NCBI RefSeq assembly: GCF_900091525.1 | Contig: NZ_FMCU01000003.1 | Location: 558,001 to 622,000 of the forward strand | Reading direction: 5' to 3' | DNA: 64,000 nt | From: Micromonospora matsumotoense | GTDB taxonomy: Bacteria; Actinomycetota; Actinomycetes; Mycobacteriales; Micromonosporaceae | Program-made: the position numbers and the translations under genes | In this document: in pieces, positions 42,054-50,177 of the stretch | How the letters are laid out: the number at the start of each line of letters is the position of its first letter | Position numbering within the stretch: the stretch's first letter is position 1 | The notes under the pieces: generated by a model | Told to the model about the DNA's origin: nothing | The model's database searches: none | Seen by the model: only the letters and a program-made list of their open reading frames with translations

Positions 42054-42374
42054 TCAGGCCACCGTGACGGAGACCTCGTTGATGCCCCGGTTGGCGGTCA
42101 CGGCGGTGTCGCCGTTGCCGTGCCGGGACAGCGCCCGCAGGGTCCAGTTGCCCGGCGCGGCGAAGAACCGGAACTGCCCGGTCGGGGAGGTGACCACCTC
42201 GGCGGTGAACTCACCGGTCGAGTCGAGCAGCCGGACGTACGCGCCTGCTACGGGCTCGCCCGACTCGGCCAGCACCTGGCCGGTGATGACGGTTTCCTTC
42301 TCCAGGTCCAGGCTGGCCGGCAGGGGCGCGGACTGGTCCGGCGCGGCGCAACCGGCGGCGGTGGGAGCAGTCAT
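42054..42374 (-). CDS. DUF1416 (SseC-like) protein
   Basis: 106 residues. After a short Cys-containing head comes one carboxypeptidase-regulatory-like beta sandwich (ETVITGQVLAESGEPVAGAY; SPTGQFRFFAAPGNWTLRAL). The protein always accompanies the rhodanese gene in actinobacteria (SseC/SseC2 in Mycobacterium), with only 3 bases between them here. Its role in sulfur transfer is inferred from that pairing; no catalytic residues are known. Confidence 0.85.
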   Translation of the reverse strand: MTAPTAAGCAAPDQSAPLPASLDLEKETVITGQVLAESGEPVAGAYVRLLDSTGEFTAEVVTSPTGQFRFFAAPGNWTLRALSRHGNGDTAVTANRGINEVSVTVA

Positions 42375-42377
42375 GGC

Positions 42378-43226
42378 TCAGGCCTCCCCGGGCTCGTCGC
42401 CGAGCGCCACCGGCACACCGACCAGCGAGCCGTACTCGGTCCAGGAACCGTCGTAGTTCTTGACGTTGGGGTGGCCGAGCAGCTCCTGCAGGACGAACCA
42501 GCTGTGCGAGGAGCGCTCGCCGATCCGGCAGTAGGCGATGGTCTCCTTGCCGTCGTCCAGCCCGGCGTCGGCGTAGATCTTGCGCAGCTCGTCGTCGGAC
42601 TTGAAGGTGCCGTCCTCGTTGGCCGCCTTGGACCACGGCACGCTGATCGCGGTCGGGATGTGCCCGGCCCGCTGCGCCTGCTCCTGCGGCAGGTGGGCGG
42701 GGGCCAGCAGCCGGCCGGCGAACTCGTCGGGGCTGCGCACGTCGACCAGGTTCTTGGTGCCGATGGCGGCGACGACCTCGTCGCGGAAGGCCCGGATCGA
42801 GGTGTCCGGCTCGCTCGCGACGTACTGGGTGGCCGGGCGGGTCACCGCGTCGTTGACCAGCGGGCGGGCGTCCAGCTCCCACTTCTTGCGACCGCCGTCG
42901 AGCAGCTTGACGTCGCGGTGGCCGTAGAGCTTGAAGTACCAGTACGCGTAGGCGGCGAACCAGTTGTTGTTGCCGCCGTAGAGGACCACGACGTCGTCGT
43001 TGCCGATGCCCCGCTCGGAGAGCAGCGCCTCAAACTGGGTCTTGTTGACGAAGTCCCGGCGGACCTGGTCCTGGAGGTCGGTCTTCCAGTCGAGCTTGAC
43101 GGCGCCGGCGATGTGGCCGGTGTCATAGGCCGAGGTGTCCTCGTCGACCTCGACGAAGACGACGCCCGGAGCGCCGAGGTTCTTCTCGGCCCATTCGGCC
43201 GAGACGAGTGCGGTGTCGCGACTCAT
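42378..43226 (-). CDS. Thiosulfate sulfurtransferase (two-domain rhodanese)
   Basis: 282 residues. The N-terminal rhodanese domain (DTALVSAEWAEKNLGAPGVV; VVLYGGNNNWFAAYAYWYFK) is inactive, as usual. The C-terminal domain holds the active cysteine in the loop CRIGERSSH after ETIAY and is followed by NYDGSWTEYGSLVGVPV. Corresponds to CysA2/SseA-type proteins of actinobacteria. AGGGAG lies 7 bases before the ATG at 43226. The frame extends to 43322 but the added part is not conserved in style. A Cys-codon leader lies 200 bases upstream. Confidence 0.92.
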   Translation of the reverse strand: MSRDTALVSAEWAEKNLGAPGVVFVEVDEDTSAYDTGHIAGAVKLDWKTDLQDQVRRDFVNKTQFEALLSERGIGNDDVVVLYGGNNNWFAAYAYWYFKLYGHRDVKLLDGGRKKWELDARPLVNDAVTRPATQYVASEPDTSIRAFRDEVVAAIGTKNLVDVRSPDEFAGRLLAPAHLPQEQAQRAGHIPTAISVPWSKAANEDGTFKSDDELRKIYADAGLDDGKETIAYCRIGERSSHSWFVLQELLGHPNVKNYDGSWTEYGSLVGVPVALGDEPGEA

Positions 43227-43428
43227 CAGATCACTCCCTGGTGATGATGGGTGGTGAGCCAGCGCGTTGGTGGAGACCGGTGATGTCGCACCACGCGCGG
43301 GACCCATAGAGGAACGGATCACGGGTTTGAGCGACGGCGCCGCTGCCGGGCGTTTCGGAGGGTGGGCACCGGAGGTCAGTGGAACCCCGGGCGCAATGGC
43401 CGCTGGGCGGCCGGAGACAGCCCCGCCG
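43227..43428 (-). promoter_or_regulatory. Putative attenuator between the Cys leader and the sulfurtransferase gene
   Basis: The 202-base untranslated stretch contains a stem of 10 bp with one bulged base (43262-43272 with 43289-43298, core GCGCG and GGTG) about 35 bases before the start. A switch between this and alternative pairings, driven by ribosome stalling in the leader, is the expected logic, but I cannot compute the folds here. Confidence 0.45.
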
Positions 43429-43506
43429 TCAGATGACGGAGCGACACAGGCAGGTGGCCACGCGGCACAGGTCGACCGCGCGCCGTTTGGTGAGGTGCGT
43501 CCCCAT
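43429..43506 (-). CDS. 25-residue cysteine-rich leader peptide
   Basis: The peptide starts MGTHLTKRRAVDLCRVATCL and ends CRSVI, with three Cys in eight residues (DLCRVATCLC). The ATG lies 8 bases after TAGGCT (43520-43515), so the transcript probably starts at the ATG. A CTGGCA -35 sits 17 bases further up. Leaders of the form RRxVDLxR with Cys codons precede sulfur genes in actinobacteria and act as cysteine-responsive attenuators. Ribosome stalling at scarce Cys-tRNA would raise sulfurtransferase expression. Confidence 0.75.
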   Translation of the reverse strand: MGTHLTKRRAVDLCRVATCLCRSVI

Positions 43507-43514
43507 GGTGTCGG

Positions 43515-43543
43515 AGCCTACCAGCCGTCCCGGAGAGTGCCAG
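43515..43543 (-). promoter_or_regulatory. Promoter of the sulfurtransferase operon
   Basis: CTGGCA (43543-43538), a 17-base spacer and TAGGCT (43520-43515), with the leader ATG 8 bases on. The spacing is typical of a housekeeping sigma promoter for a leaderless mRNA. Confidence 0.65.
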
Positions 43544-43567
43544 GGGCCGACCAACATACGGGACACA

Positions 43568-43599
43568 GCCCGGCCTGCCGGGGAGCCCCGGGGCCGGGC
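43568..43599 (-). terminator. Terminator after the LmeA-like gene
   Basis: GCCCGGCC (43568-43575) pairs with GGCCGGGC (43592-43599), with further GC pairs inside, 24 bases past the stop at 43623. Confidence 0.55.
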
Positions 43600-43622
43600 C
43601 GCGCCCAGAACTGAGCGGCGAG

Positions 43623-44414
43623 TCAGCTCGCCGAGTTGATCGGGACGTCCTTCGCGTCGGCGGTCACCGTCAGCCCCTCCGGGCGCGGCTCGACCTTGCG
43701 CACGTTGAGCTGGAACGGCAGCGCCGGCAGGGGCACGTCGACCGAGATGCCCCGGGCGTAGTTGTTCAGCAGGGCCCGGGCCAGCGGCACCGCCGGCAGC
43801 CCCTGGGCGTTCAGGTCGCTGAACTTCAGTGCCACCTTGCCGTTGTCGGCCACCGTCACGTCGGCGGTGCCGGTGACGGTGAGCTTCTGGCCGAGGATGT
43901 CGACCGGCGCGGTGACGGCCAGCTTGCCGTTCTGCTCGCCGAGCTTGAGCCCCGGCCGGTCCAGCAGCTTGGCCAGGCTGTCATAGGTGACCGTGCCGGT
44001 GCCGGCCACCGTCTCGGCCACCACCTCACCCTGCCCCGAGCGGATGGTGTCCAGCGAGGCGCGCACGTTGCGGGCGTCCACGTCGAGCCGGGGCAGGCTG
44101 ACCGCGTTGCCCTCCACGGAACCCTGCACGTCGGTCAGCACGATGGAGATCCGCTCGTACCGGCCGTCGACCACCTGGGTGAGGAACGGGAAGCCACCCA
44201 CGTCCACCTGGGGTGGGGCGGAGCTGGCGTCCTGCTTGGCGACCTCCTGCTGCACCTGGTCGGCAATGGCCCGCTCGGCCAGGCCGGCCGCCACCCGGTC
44301 GGCCACCACCAGCAGCCCGCCCAGGATCAGCACCAGGACGACCAGTACGACGAGCCACCTGCGCCCGCGCCGCCGGGGCCGCTCCTCGTACGTCTCCGCC
44401 ACGCCCGTCTCCAT
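43623..44414 (-). CDS. LmeA-like DUF2993 phospholipid-binding protein
   Basis: 263 residues. A basic cytoplasmic head (RPRRRGRRW) and one membrane helix (WLVVLVVLVLILGGLLVVAD, about 20-39) anchor an external DUF2993 domain (VDVGGFPFLTQVVDGRYERI; VPLPALPFQLNVRKVEPRPE). The mycobacterial relative LmeA (Rv0817c) supports mannosylation of lipomannan-type glycolipids and binds phospholipid. The neighbour order to glnR is the same here. Confidence 0.82.
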   Translation of the reverse strand: METGVAETYEERPRRRGRRWLVVLVVLVLILGGLLVVADRVAAGLAERAIADQVQQEVAKQDASSAPPQVDVGGFPFLTQVVDGRYERISIVLTDVQGSVEGNAVSLPRLDVDARNVRASLDTIRSGQGEVVAETVAGTGTVTYDSLAKLLDRPGLKLGEQNGKLAVTAPVDILGQKLTVTGTADVTVADNGKVALKFSDLNAQGLPAVPLARALLNNYARGISVDVPLPALPFQLNVRKVEPRPEGLTVTADAKDVPINSAS

Positions 44415-44531
44415 CCGTCGCCGTCGCGGTCACGCGACGTGCCGTCATCGATGCCGCCGTCGCGGCGCACCGCTACTACCCGAGTACCCGAGCGCCGTCG
44501 CGCCCAATCGCCGTCGCGCGTCCCGCCGCCG

Positions 44532-45653
44532 TCAGAGGAAGAGCACACACATGGCGTACGCCGCCGGAGCGGCCAACGCGAAGCCGCCCAGCGGACCCTG
44601 CATGTGCCGGGCGATCCACATGGTGGGCGGTTCGCCGGCCATCAACCGGCCTGCCTCGGCGTAGCCGACGGCGAGGTCGGCCAGCACGGCGGTGGCTGCG
44701 GTGACCAGCCCGATCAGCGCGGCGCTGGTCGGCGTGAAGCCCACCAGGTAGCTGCCGAGCAGGGCGCTGGTGAGGGTGCCGACCATCGCGCCGACGACCA
44801 CCCCGGCGGCGCCCCGGGGCACCTGCGGCGCCAGCCGGGGCCAGGCCAGCACGGCGTCGGTGAGCCGGGCCACGGTGAGCGCGACGCCGGTGGCGACCAG
44901 GCAGACGGTGATCGCCTGGGTGCCGGCGGGAATCCGGCTGAGCGTGATCAGGGTGGCGAACGCCACCACGCCCACCACGATCAGCAACGTGGTGCCGAGC
45001 GAGTCGGTCACCCGGACCCGGTCCACCCGGCGGACGAGCTGACCGAGCACGCCGAGCAGGAAGCCGCCGAGCGCCACGAACCCGAGCGGGGCCAACCCGG
45101 CGACGTCGGTCTGCACGGCGGCGACGTCCGCCGCCGCGGCGACCACGCCGCTGGTCAGCGCGACCAGCAGCAGCGCGGGCGGGCGCATGGCCATCGTCCA
45201 GGCCAGCACGAAGAGCAGTTGGACGCCGAACACGATGATCGCGAACGGCAGCCGGTGTCCGGGGCCGGCGGTCTGCGCACCGAGCACCAGTCCGACGCCG
45301 AGCAGCGCGGCGAAGCCGGCGACGGTCAGCGAGAGCGGCCGGCGCACCTCGACCGGCTCGATCGGCTCCTCGTCCGGCTCGACGTCGTCATCCTCGCTGC
45401 GGCGCGGCTGACCGCCCTTGCGGAACCGGCGTGGGCCGCGCTCGCGTCGGCTCCCGGCGTCGTCGGCCGGGGCGGGGCGGGGCTCGGGTGCGGGTCCGCC
45501 TGCCGGGCCGGCGGGCCCGTCGGGGGCGCCGTCGGCCCACGGGTCACGGCCGGTCTCGGGCGAGGTGGAGGGAAACACGCCCCGATCGTGCCAGACCGAC
45601 GGGCTTCGGCGGGGATCACGTGGGCTCCCGGCGGGGATCACGGTTTCGGTCAC
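44532..45653 (-). CDS. Multi-pass membrane protein, function unknown
   Basis: 373 residues. The first 110 are Pro/Gly/acidic and cytoplasmic-looking (RRSEDDDVEPDEEPIEPVEV). The rest has about eight hydrophobic helices (VAGFAALLGVGLVLGAQTAG; LLFVLAWTMAMRPPALLLVA; LVATGVALTVARLTDAVLAW, and others). No transporter motif is visible. It is divergent from glnR in the position where I recall a conserved membrane protein in relatives. GTG at 45653 is the longest start; GTG at 45578 is an equally plausible alternative. Confidence 0.75.
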   Translation of the reverse strand: MTETVIPAGSPRDPRRSPSVWHDRGVFPSTSPETGRDPWADGAPDGPAGPAGGPAPEPRPAPADDAGSRRERGPRRFRKGGQPRRSEDDDVEPDEEPIEPVEVRRPLSLTVAGFAALLGVGLVLGAQTAGPGHRLPFAIIVFGVQLLFVLAWTMAMRPPALLLVALTSGVVAAAADVAAVQTDVAGLAPLGFVALGGFLLGVLGQLVRRVDRVRVTDSLGTTLLIVVGVVAFATLITLSRIPAGTQAITVCLVATGVALTVARLTDAVLAWPRLAPQVPRGAAGVVVGAMVGTLTSALLGSYLVGFTPTSAALIGLVTAATAVLADLAVGYAEAGRLMAGEPPTMWIARHMQGPLGGFALAAPAAYAMCVLFL

Positions 45654-45709
45654 GTTAAAACCTGGGTGGTGATCACGGGCAGATCCGACAAACAGGAAAG
45701 GACGCCGAG

Positions 45710-45829
45710 GTGACGACGGAGCAATCGGTTACGCTCAAGCCGTTACCCGCCCGTCAGCGACGCCGGGACCCACGCAAGTTCTCAGCGCCCCGCCCACCGG
45801 CGGGGCAGCTGGTCGCGTGCGGCCATTGA
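45710..45829 (+). CDS. Possible 39-residue small ORF upstream of glnR
   Basis: GTG at 45710 has AGGAAAGG about 8 bases upstream. The peptide is [20 protein letters not shown], then [19 protein letters not shown], basic and Pro-rich. Its TGA lies 23 bases before the glnR start, so it could be a leader peptide. It contains one TTA leucine codon (codon 12), rare in this genome type. About 77% of codons end in G or C, below the neighbours, so it is uncertain. Confidence 0.35.
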   Translation: MTTEQSVTLKPLPARQRRRDPRKFSAPRPPAGQLVACGH

Positions 45830-45852
45830 GCCGCCGGGACGGAGGTGATCGT

Positions 45853-46593
45853 GTGGAGCTCCTGCTGCTGGTGACCGCGCGTGCAGGTGAGCCCTCGGCG
45901 GTGCTGCCGGCACTCGACCTGTTGCCGCATTCGGTGCGTACCGCGCCGCGTGACGTCCGCACCCTGGTTTCCGGGCCCAGCCCGGACGCGGTGCTGGTCG
46001 ACGCCCGGTCGGAGTTGAGTGAGGCCCGGGCCACCTGTCGGATGCTGCACGCCACCGGCCTGGGCGTGCCGCTGGTCGCGGTGGTCACCGAGGCCGGCCT
46101 GATCGCCCTGAACGCCGACTGGGGCGTGGACGACGTGATCCTGGCCGGAGCGGGCCCCGCCGAGGTGGAGGCCCGGCTGCGGCTCGCGGTGGGCCGGCTG
46201 AGCAACGCCACCTCCGGGGCCGGCGGTTCGATCCGGGCCGGCGAACTGAACATCGACCCGGACACCTACGCGGCCAAGCTCAAGGGCCGGCCGCTCGACC
46301 TCACCTACAAGGAGTTCGAGCTGCTGAAGTTCCTGGCCCAGCACCCGGGCCGGGTGTTCACCCGGGACCAGTTGCTCCGCGAGGTCTGGGGCTACGACTA
46401 CTTCGGCGGCACCCGCACGGTGGACGTGCACGTCCGACGGCTGCGGGCCAAGCTCGGCTCGGAGTACGAGTCGATGATCGGCACGGTCCGCCAGGTGGGC
46501 TACAAGTTCGTGGTCCCGCCGTCGTCCCGCTCGCTGCCGGAGTCCGAGCCCGCCGTTGCCGGTCTGATCCCGATCGACAGCACCGCACCCTAG
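45853..46593 (+). CDS. glnR: GlnR nitrogen-response regulator (atypical OmpR family)
   Basis: 246 residues. The receiver-like domain ([40 protein letters not shown]) has ALVDAR-style [19 protein letters not shown] at the usual phospho-site but lacks the acidic pocket, as in GlnR orphans. The C-terminal winged helix has [20 protein letters not shown] and [18 protein letters not shown], very close to actinomycete GlnR. It controls nitrogen assimilation genes. GGAGGT (45841-45846) lies 6 bases before the GTG at 45853; the earlier in-frame ATG at 45817 lacks such a site. Confidence 0.93.
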   Translation: MELLLLVTARAGEPSAVLPALDLLPHSVRTAPRDVRTLVSGPSPDAVLVDARSELSEARATCRMLHATGLGVPLVAVVTEAGLIALNADWGVDDVILAGAGPAEVEARLRLAVGRLSNATSGAGGSIRAGELNIDPDTYAAKLKGRPLDLTYKEFELLKFLAQHPGRVFTRDQLLREVWGYDYFGGTRTVDVHVRRLRAKLGSEYESMIGTVRQVGYKFVVPPSSRSLPESEPAVAGLIPIDSTAP

Positions 46594-46610
46594 AAGGACT
46601 ATTTCCGATA

Positions 46611-46675
46611 CGCCCCTTTTGCACCTGTTGCCGGCTTTAGTCTTACTGCCGGAATCAGCAGGCGTGAAAGGGGCG
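46611..46675 (+). other. Inverted repeat between glnR and the deacetylase gene
   Basis: CGCCCCTTT (46611-46619) and AAAGGGGCG (46667-46675) are exact inverses with 47 bases between, which include GCCGGC/GCCGG sub-pairs. It could end glnR transcripts or fold the 5' leader of the next gene. Confidence 0.45.
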
Positions 46676-46743
46676 ACGGTGCGTGCACTGACCACGGGGG
46701 CGACGAGAGGGCCGTCCCGCGATCCGGACCGGTGGGGACGCTG

Positions 46744-47622
46744 ATGCGCACCCGGTCGACCAGCGGGACCGTCGGCGTCGTCACCCTGGTGCTGGCCGCC
46801 CTGCTCGGGTCCGCGTACGCGCTCGGGCGCAGCATGACCCCGGCCACACCCCGGCAACCGATCGGCGCGTCGGCGCAGATCGACGGCGCCCAGTACGGCG
46901 AGCAACCCGCCGACCCGGCCGCCCCGCACACCGATCCGGACGGCACCCGCCCCGACGGGGGCACCCCCACCACCGGGGCCGACCCGGATGCCCCGCAGCC
47001 GGCCAGCGACGGTGACGGCCCGTTCGGCAGCCACGCCAGCACCGGTACTCCCGAGGTCGCGCTGACCTTCGACGACGGACCGGACCCGACGTACACGCCG
47101 CAGGTGCTGGAGGTGCTGCGCGCGTACGGGGTCAAGGCGACGTTCTGCGTGGTCGGCGAGAACGCCCAGGACCACCCGGACCTGGTCCAGGCGATCGTGG
47201 CCGACGGGCACACCCTCTGCAACCACTCGTGGCACCACGACGTGCTGCTCGGCAAGCGCTCCCCCGCCCTGATCCGGGCCGACCTGATCCGGACCAACGA
47301 CGCCATCCACGCCGCCGTGCCGGATGCCCGGATCAGCTACTTCCGGCAGCCCGGCGGGGCTTGGACGTACCCGGTGGTGTCGGTCGCCGAGGGGCTGGGG
47401 ATGACCCCGCTGCACTGGACCGTCGATCCCAACGACTGGCAGGTCCCCGGCGCCGCGAAGATCACCACGACGGTCACCCGGGACACCGGGCCGGGCGCGA
47501 TCGTGCTCATGCACGACGCCGGTGGCGACCGGCAGGGCACCGTGGACGCGCTGCGCCGGCTCCTGCCCGAACTCGTCAGCCGATTCCGGCTGGAGGCGTT
47601 GCCGGCCAACGGGGCCAACTGA
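46744..47622 (+). CDS. Polysaccharide deacetylase (NodB domain), membrane-anchored
   Basis: 292 residues. A membrane helix (VGVVTLVLAALLGSAYALGR) and a Pro/Asp-rich linker lead to a NodB domain. All motifs are present: TFDDGPDPTYTP (motif 1, Asp and metal Asp), NHSWHHD (motif 2 H-x3-H), RQPGGAW (motif 3), W in LHWTVDPNDW and the final HDAGG. It would de-N-acetylate peptidoglycan or another surface glycan. It sits between glnR and mshD, which I remember as adjacent in Mycobacterium, so it looks inserted. GTG at 46732 is also in frame; ATG 46744 chosen. Confidence 0.87.
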   Translation: MRTRSTSGTVGVVTLVLAALLGSAYALGRSMTPATPRQPIGASAQIDGAQYGEQPADPAAPHTDPDGTRPDGGTPTTGADPDAPQPASDGDGPFGSHASTGTPEVALTFDDGPDPTYTPQVLEVLRAYGVKATFCVVGENAQDHPDLVQAIVADGHTLCNHSWHHDVLLGKRSPALIRADLIRTNDAIHAAVPDARISYFRQPGGAWTYPVVSVAEGLGMTPLHWTVDPNDWQVPGAAKITTTVTRDTGPGAIVLMHDAGGDRQGTVDALRRLLPELVSRFRLEALPANGAN

Positions 47623-47670
47623 GCCGACCGGGGCCCGCAGCGCCGTCGCCGGCCGGCAGACCGGACGGGC

Positions 47671-47742
47671 CGGGGACGGACAGGACCGGGCAGGCCGGAG
47701 GGCCGACAGGGCTGGGCAGGTCGGGGACGGACAGGACCGGGC
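47671..47742. repeat. 21-bp direct repeat upstream of mshD
   Basis: CGGGGACGGACAGGACCGGG plus C occurs at 47671-47691 and 47722-47742, a 51-base period, in a spacer of similar GC-rich units. Confidence 0.75.
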
Positions 47743-47780
47743 GGGCTGGACGAGCGCGCGGAGCCGACTACGGTGACGGG

Positions 47781-48707
47781 ATGAGCAGCGGCGAGTCGAC
47801 GACCGACCGGTTGGCCCAGAGCGACCGGCTCACCCCGGCCGAGGTGACCGAGGTGCTGGCCCTGGCCCGGTTCGCGGGCGACACCGACGGTGCCGACCCC
47901 TTCGACGAGCACACCCTGCTGCGGCTGCGCGACCCGCAGGCGTCGGCCCGGCACCTGACGGCCCGCGCCACCGACGGCACCCTGACCGGGTACGCCCACC
48001 TGGACACCACCGACCCGACGTCCGGGGTCGGGGTGGAGTTGGTGGTGCGCCCGGGTTTCCGGCGGCGGGGCACCGGACGGGCGCTGGCCCGGGGCGTACT
48101 CGCGGCGGCTCCCGGCCCGGCGCGGGCCTGGGCGCACGGTGATCACCCGTCCGCCGCGGCGCTCGCGGTCGACCTGGGCCTCACGCGGGCCCGGGTGCTC
48201 TGGCAGTTGCGTCGGTCGCTGACCGACCCGGTCTCGCCGCCCCGCCTGCCCGACGGGGTGACGCTGCGCTCCTTCCGCCCCGGCGAGGACGACGACGCCT
48301 GGCTCGCCGTCAACGCCCGCGCCTTCGCCGAGCACCCGGAGCAGGGCCGGTGGACCGCCGACGACCTGCGGGCCCGACTGGCCGAGCCGTGGTTCGACCC
48401 GGCCGGTTTCCTGCTCGCCGTCGACTCCCCGGGCGGACGGCTGCGCGGTTTCCACTGGACCAAGGTGCACGAACGGCCGGGCGCGGCCCGGATCGGCGAG
48501 GTCTACGTGGTGGGGGTGGACCCGGACGCGCACGGTGGCGGTCTGGGGCGGGCCCTCACCACCGCCGGGCTGGCGTACCTGCGGGACCAGCGCGGGCTGG
48601 ACCGGGTGATGCTCTATGTCGACGAGTCGAACACCGCCGCCGTCTCGCTCTATGAACGGCTCGGCTTCGCCCGCTGGTGCGGGCACGTCAACTACCACCT
48701 GGGCTGA
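47781..48707 (+). CDS. mshD: Mycothiol synthase (last step of mycothiol synthesis)
   Basis: 308 residues, tandem GNAT. The N-terminal domain (DRLTPAEVTEVLALARFAGD; RPGFRRRGTGRALARGVL) is thought to be structural. The C-terminal domain (EVYVVGVDPDAHGGGLGRAL; LYVDESNTAAVSLYERLGFA; WCGHVNYH) acetylates Cys-GlcN-Ins to mycothiol. Its position between glnR and pst matches Rv0819. TACGGT (47769-47774) with a 6-base gap supports a leaderless ATG at 47781. Confidence 0.93.
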   Translation: MSSGESTTDRLAQSDRLTPAEVTEVLALARFAGDTDGADPFDEHTLLRLRDPQASARHLTARATDGTLTGYAHLDTTDPTSGVGVELVVRPGFRRRGTGRALARGVLAAAPGPARAWAHGDHPSAAALAVDLGLTRARVLWQLRRSLTDPVSPPRLPDGVTLRSFRPGEDDDAWLAVNARAFAEHPEQGRWTADDLRARLAEPWFDPAGFLLAVDSPGGRLRGFHWTKVHERPGAARIGEVYVVGVDPDAHGGGLGRALTTAGLAYLRDQRGLDRVMLYVDESNTAAVSLYERLGFARWCGHVNYHLG

Positions 48708-48834
48708 GACTCCCCCCGGCCATGGCCGGCCGGCTCCGCCGGCGCGACCGGCGGTCTCCGTGCGGTAACGGCGGGGCAACGCCAGGATAACGGCTGCCCG
48801 GATATATCGCATCAATGCGGATACCGGGACGGCA

Positions 48835-48911
48835 GTTCACCTAACGGACAACCCTCCCTCAGGCAGCGGTCACCTTTCCGGCCGGGGCTGTTCATGCCCC
48901 GTTCACTTCCG
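48835..48911 (+). promoter_or_regulatory. PHO-box array upstream of pstS
   Basis: GTTCACC at 48835, GGTCACC at 48868, GTTCATG at 48890 and GTTCACT at 48901 are all spaced by multiples of 11 bases (33, 22, 11). This is the actinobacterial PhoP/RegX3 operator pattern and predicts induction on phosphate limitation. A pseudo-palindrome CGCAT-CA-ATGCG lies just upstream (about 48808-48819). The rest of the 315-base spacer shows no gene. Confidence 0.8.
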
Positions 48912-49022
48912 ACCGGCGAACCGTCTACCTGGCACTTCTAGCTTTCGTGTCAGCCGGTCAGCGCCGGCACTCGGGCCCCAATCCGGGCGACCTGACCAAA
49001 GACGTGAAGGGAAACCCCTCAG

Positions 49023-50132
49023 GTGAAGCTCCAGCGGCACGGCGCCATTGCCTGCCTCGCTCTTACTGCGGTGCTCGGCCTCAGCGCCTGTGGCTCGGAC
49101 AACAACGAGCCGGCCAACACCTCCGCCTCCGCCTCCGGCTCGGCCAGCGCGGCCGACTGCGGCAAGGGCACCCTGAACGCGCAGGGCTCCTCCGCGCAGA
49201 AGAACGCCATGGCCGAATGGATCAAGGCGTACCAGCAGAAGTGCGGCGGCACCACGATCAACTACGAGCCCACCGGCTCCGGCGCGGGCATCCAGGCCTT
49301 CATCGCCGGCACCGCCGACTTCGCCGGCTCCGACTCCGCCCTCAAGCCGGAGGAGCAGCCGCAGGCCGACGCCAAGTGCACCGGGGGCGCGGCGCTCAAC
49401 CTGCCGATGGTGATCGGCCCGGTCGCGGTCGTCTACAACGTCGGCGGCCTGGACAACCTCCAGCTCAAGCCGGCCACCCTGGCGCAGATCTTCGCCGGCA
49501 AGGTCACCAAGTGGGACGACCCGGCCATCAAGGCCGACAACCCGGACGCCAAGCTGCCCGCCACCGCGATCCAGACGGTGCACCGCTCGGACGAGTCGGG
49601 CACCACCGACAACTTCACCAAGTACCTGTCCAAGACCGCCGCGACGGACTGGACCTTCGGCAACAACAAGGCGTGGAAGGCCCCCGGTGGGCTCGGCGCG
49701 CCCAAGTCCGACGGCGTCGCCGCCAAGGTCAAGAGCACCGAGGGCACGATCAGCTACGTCGAGTGGTCGTACGCCGAGAACTCCGGTCTGAAGAAGGCCA
49801 AGGTGCAGAACGGCGCCGGCGAGTACACCGAACTGACCGCCGAGTCGGCCGGCAAGACCATCGCCGGAGCCAAGATCGAGGGCCAGGGCGACGACCTCAA
49901 GATGTCGATCGACTACGCCACCAAGGAGGCCGGGGCGTACCCGATCGTCCTGGTGACCTACGAGATCGTGTGCAGCAAGGGCACCGCCGCCGACAAGCTG
50001 CCGCTGATCAAGGGCCTGCTGGGCCACGCCGCCAGCGCCGAGGGCCAGACCGAGCTGGTGGAGCTGGGCTACGCCCCGCTGCCCGACTCGGTCCGTACCA
50101 AGGTCGAGGCTGCGGTCAAGAACCTCGGCTGA
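49023..50132 (+). CDS. pstS: Phosphate ABC transporter substrate-binding lipoprotein PstS
   Basis: 369 residues. The lipobox LSAC with Cys23 is followed by a Ser/Ala-rich linker and the PstS fold (GTLNAQGSSAQKNAMAEWIK; TADFAGSDSALKPEEQPQAD; phosphate-loop VHRSDESGTTDNFTKYLS). It captures phosphate outside the membrane for PstCA. GTG at 49023 follows AAGGGA. It is the first gene of pstSCAB, behind a PHO-box array. Confidence 0.95.
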   Translation: MKLQRHGAIACLALTAVLGLSACGSDNNEPANTSASASGSASAADCGKGTLNAQGSSAQKNAMAEWIKAYQQKCGGTTINYEPTGSGAGIQAFIAGTADFAGSDSALKPEEQPQADAKCTGGAALNLPMVIGPVAVVYNVGGLDNLQLKPATLAQIFAGKVTKWDDPAIKADNPDAKLPATAIQTVHRSDESGTTDNFTKYLSKTAATDWTFGNNKAWKAPGGLGAPKSDGVAAKVKSTEGTISYVEWSYAENSGLKKAKVQNGAGEYTELTAESAGKTIAGAKIEGQGDDLKMSIDYATKEAGAYPIVLVTYEIVCSKGTAADKLPLIKGLLGHAASAEGQTELVELGYAPLPDSVRTKVEAAVKNLG

Positions 50133-50177
50133 CCGTCCCCAGCGACAACACCTCCTCAAGTCGAAGCGAGCGAGCAG

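Noticed and set aside
43227..43322. N-terminal extension of the rhodanese by 32 residues
   Set aside because: It lies in the attenuator stretch; a good ribosome site serves the ATG at 43226 and family homology starts there.
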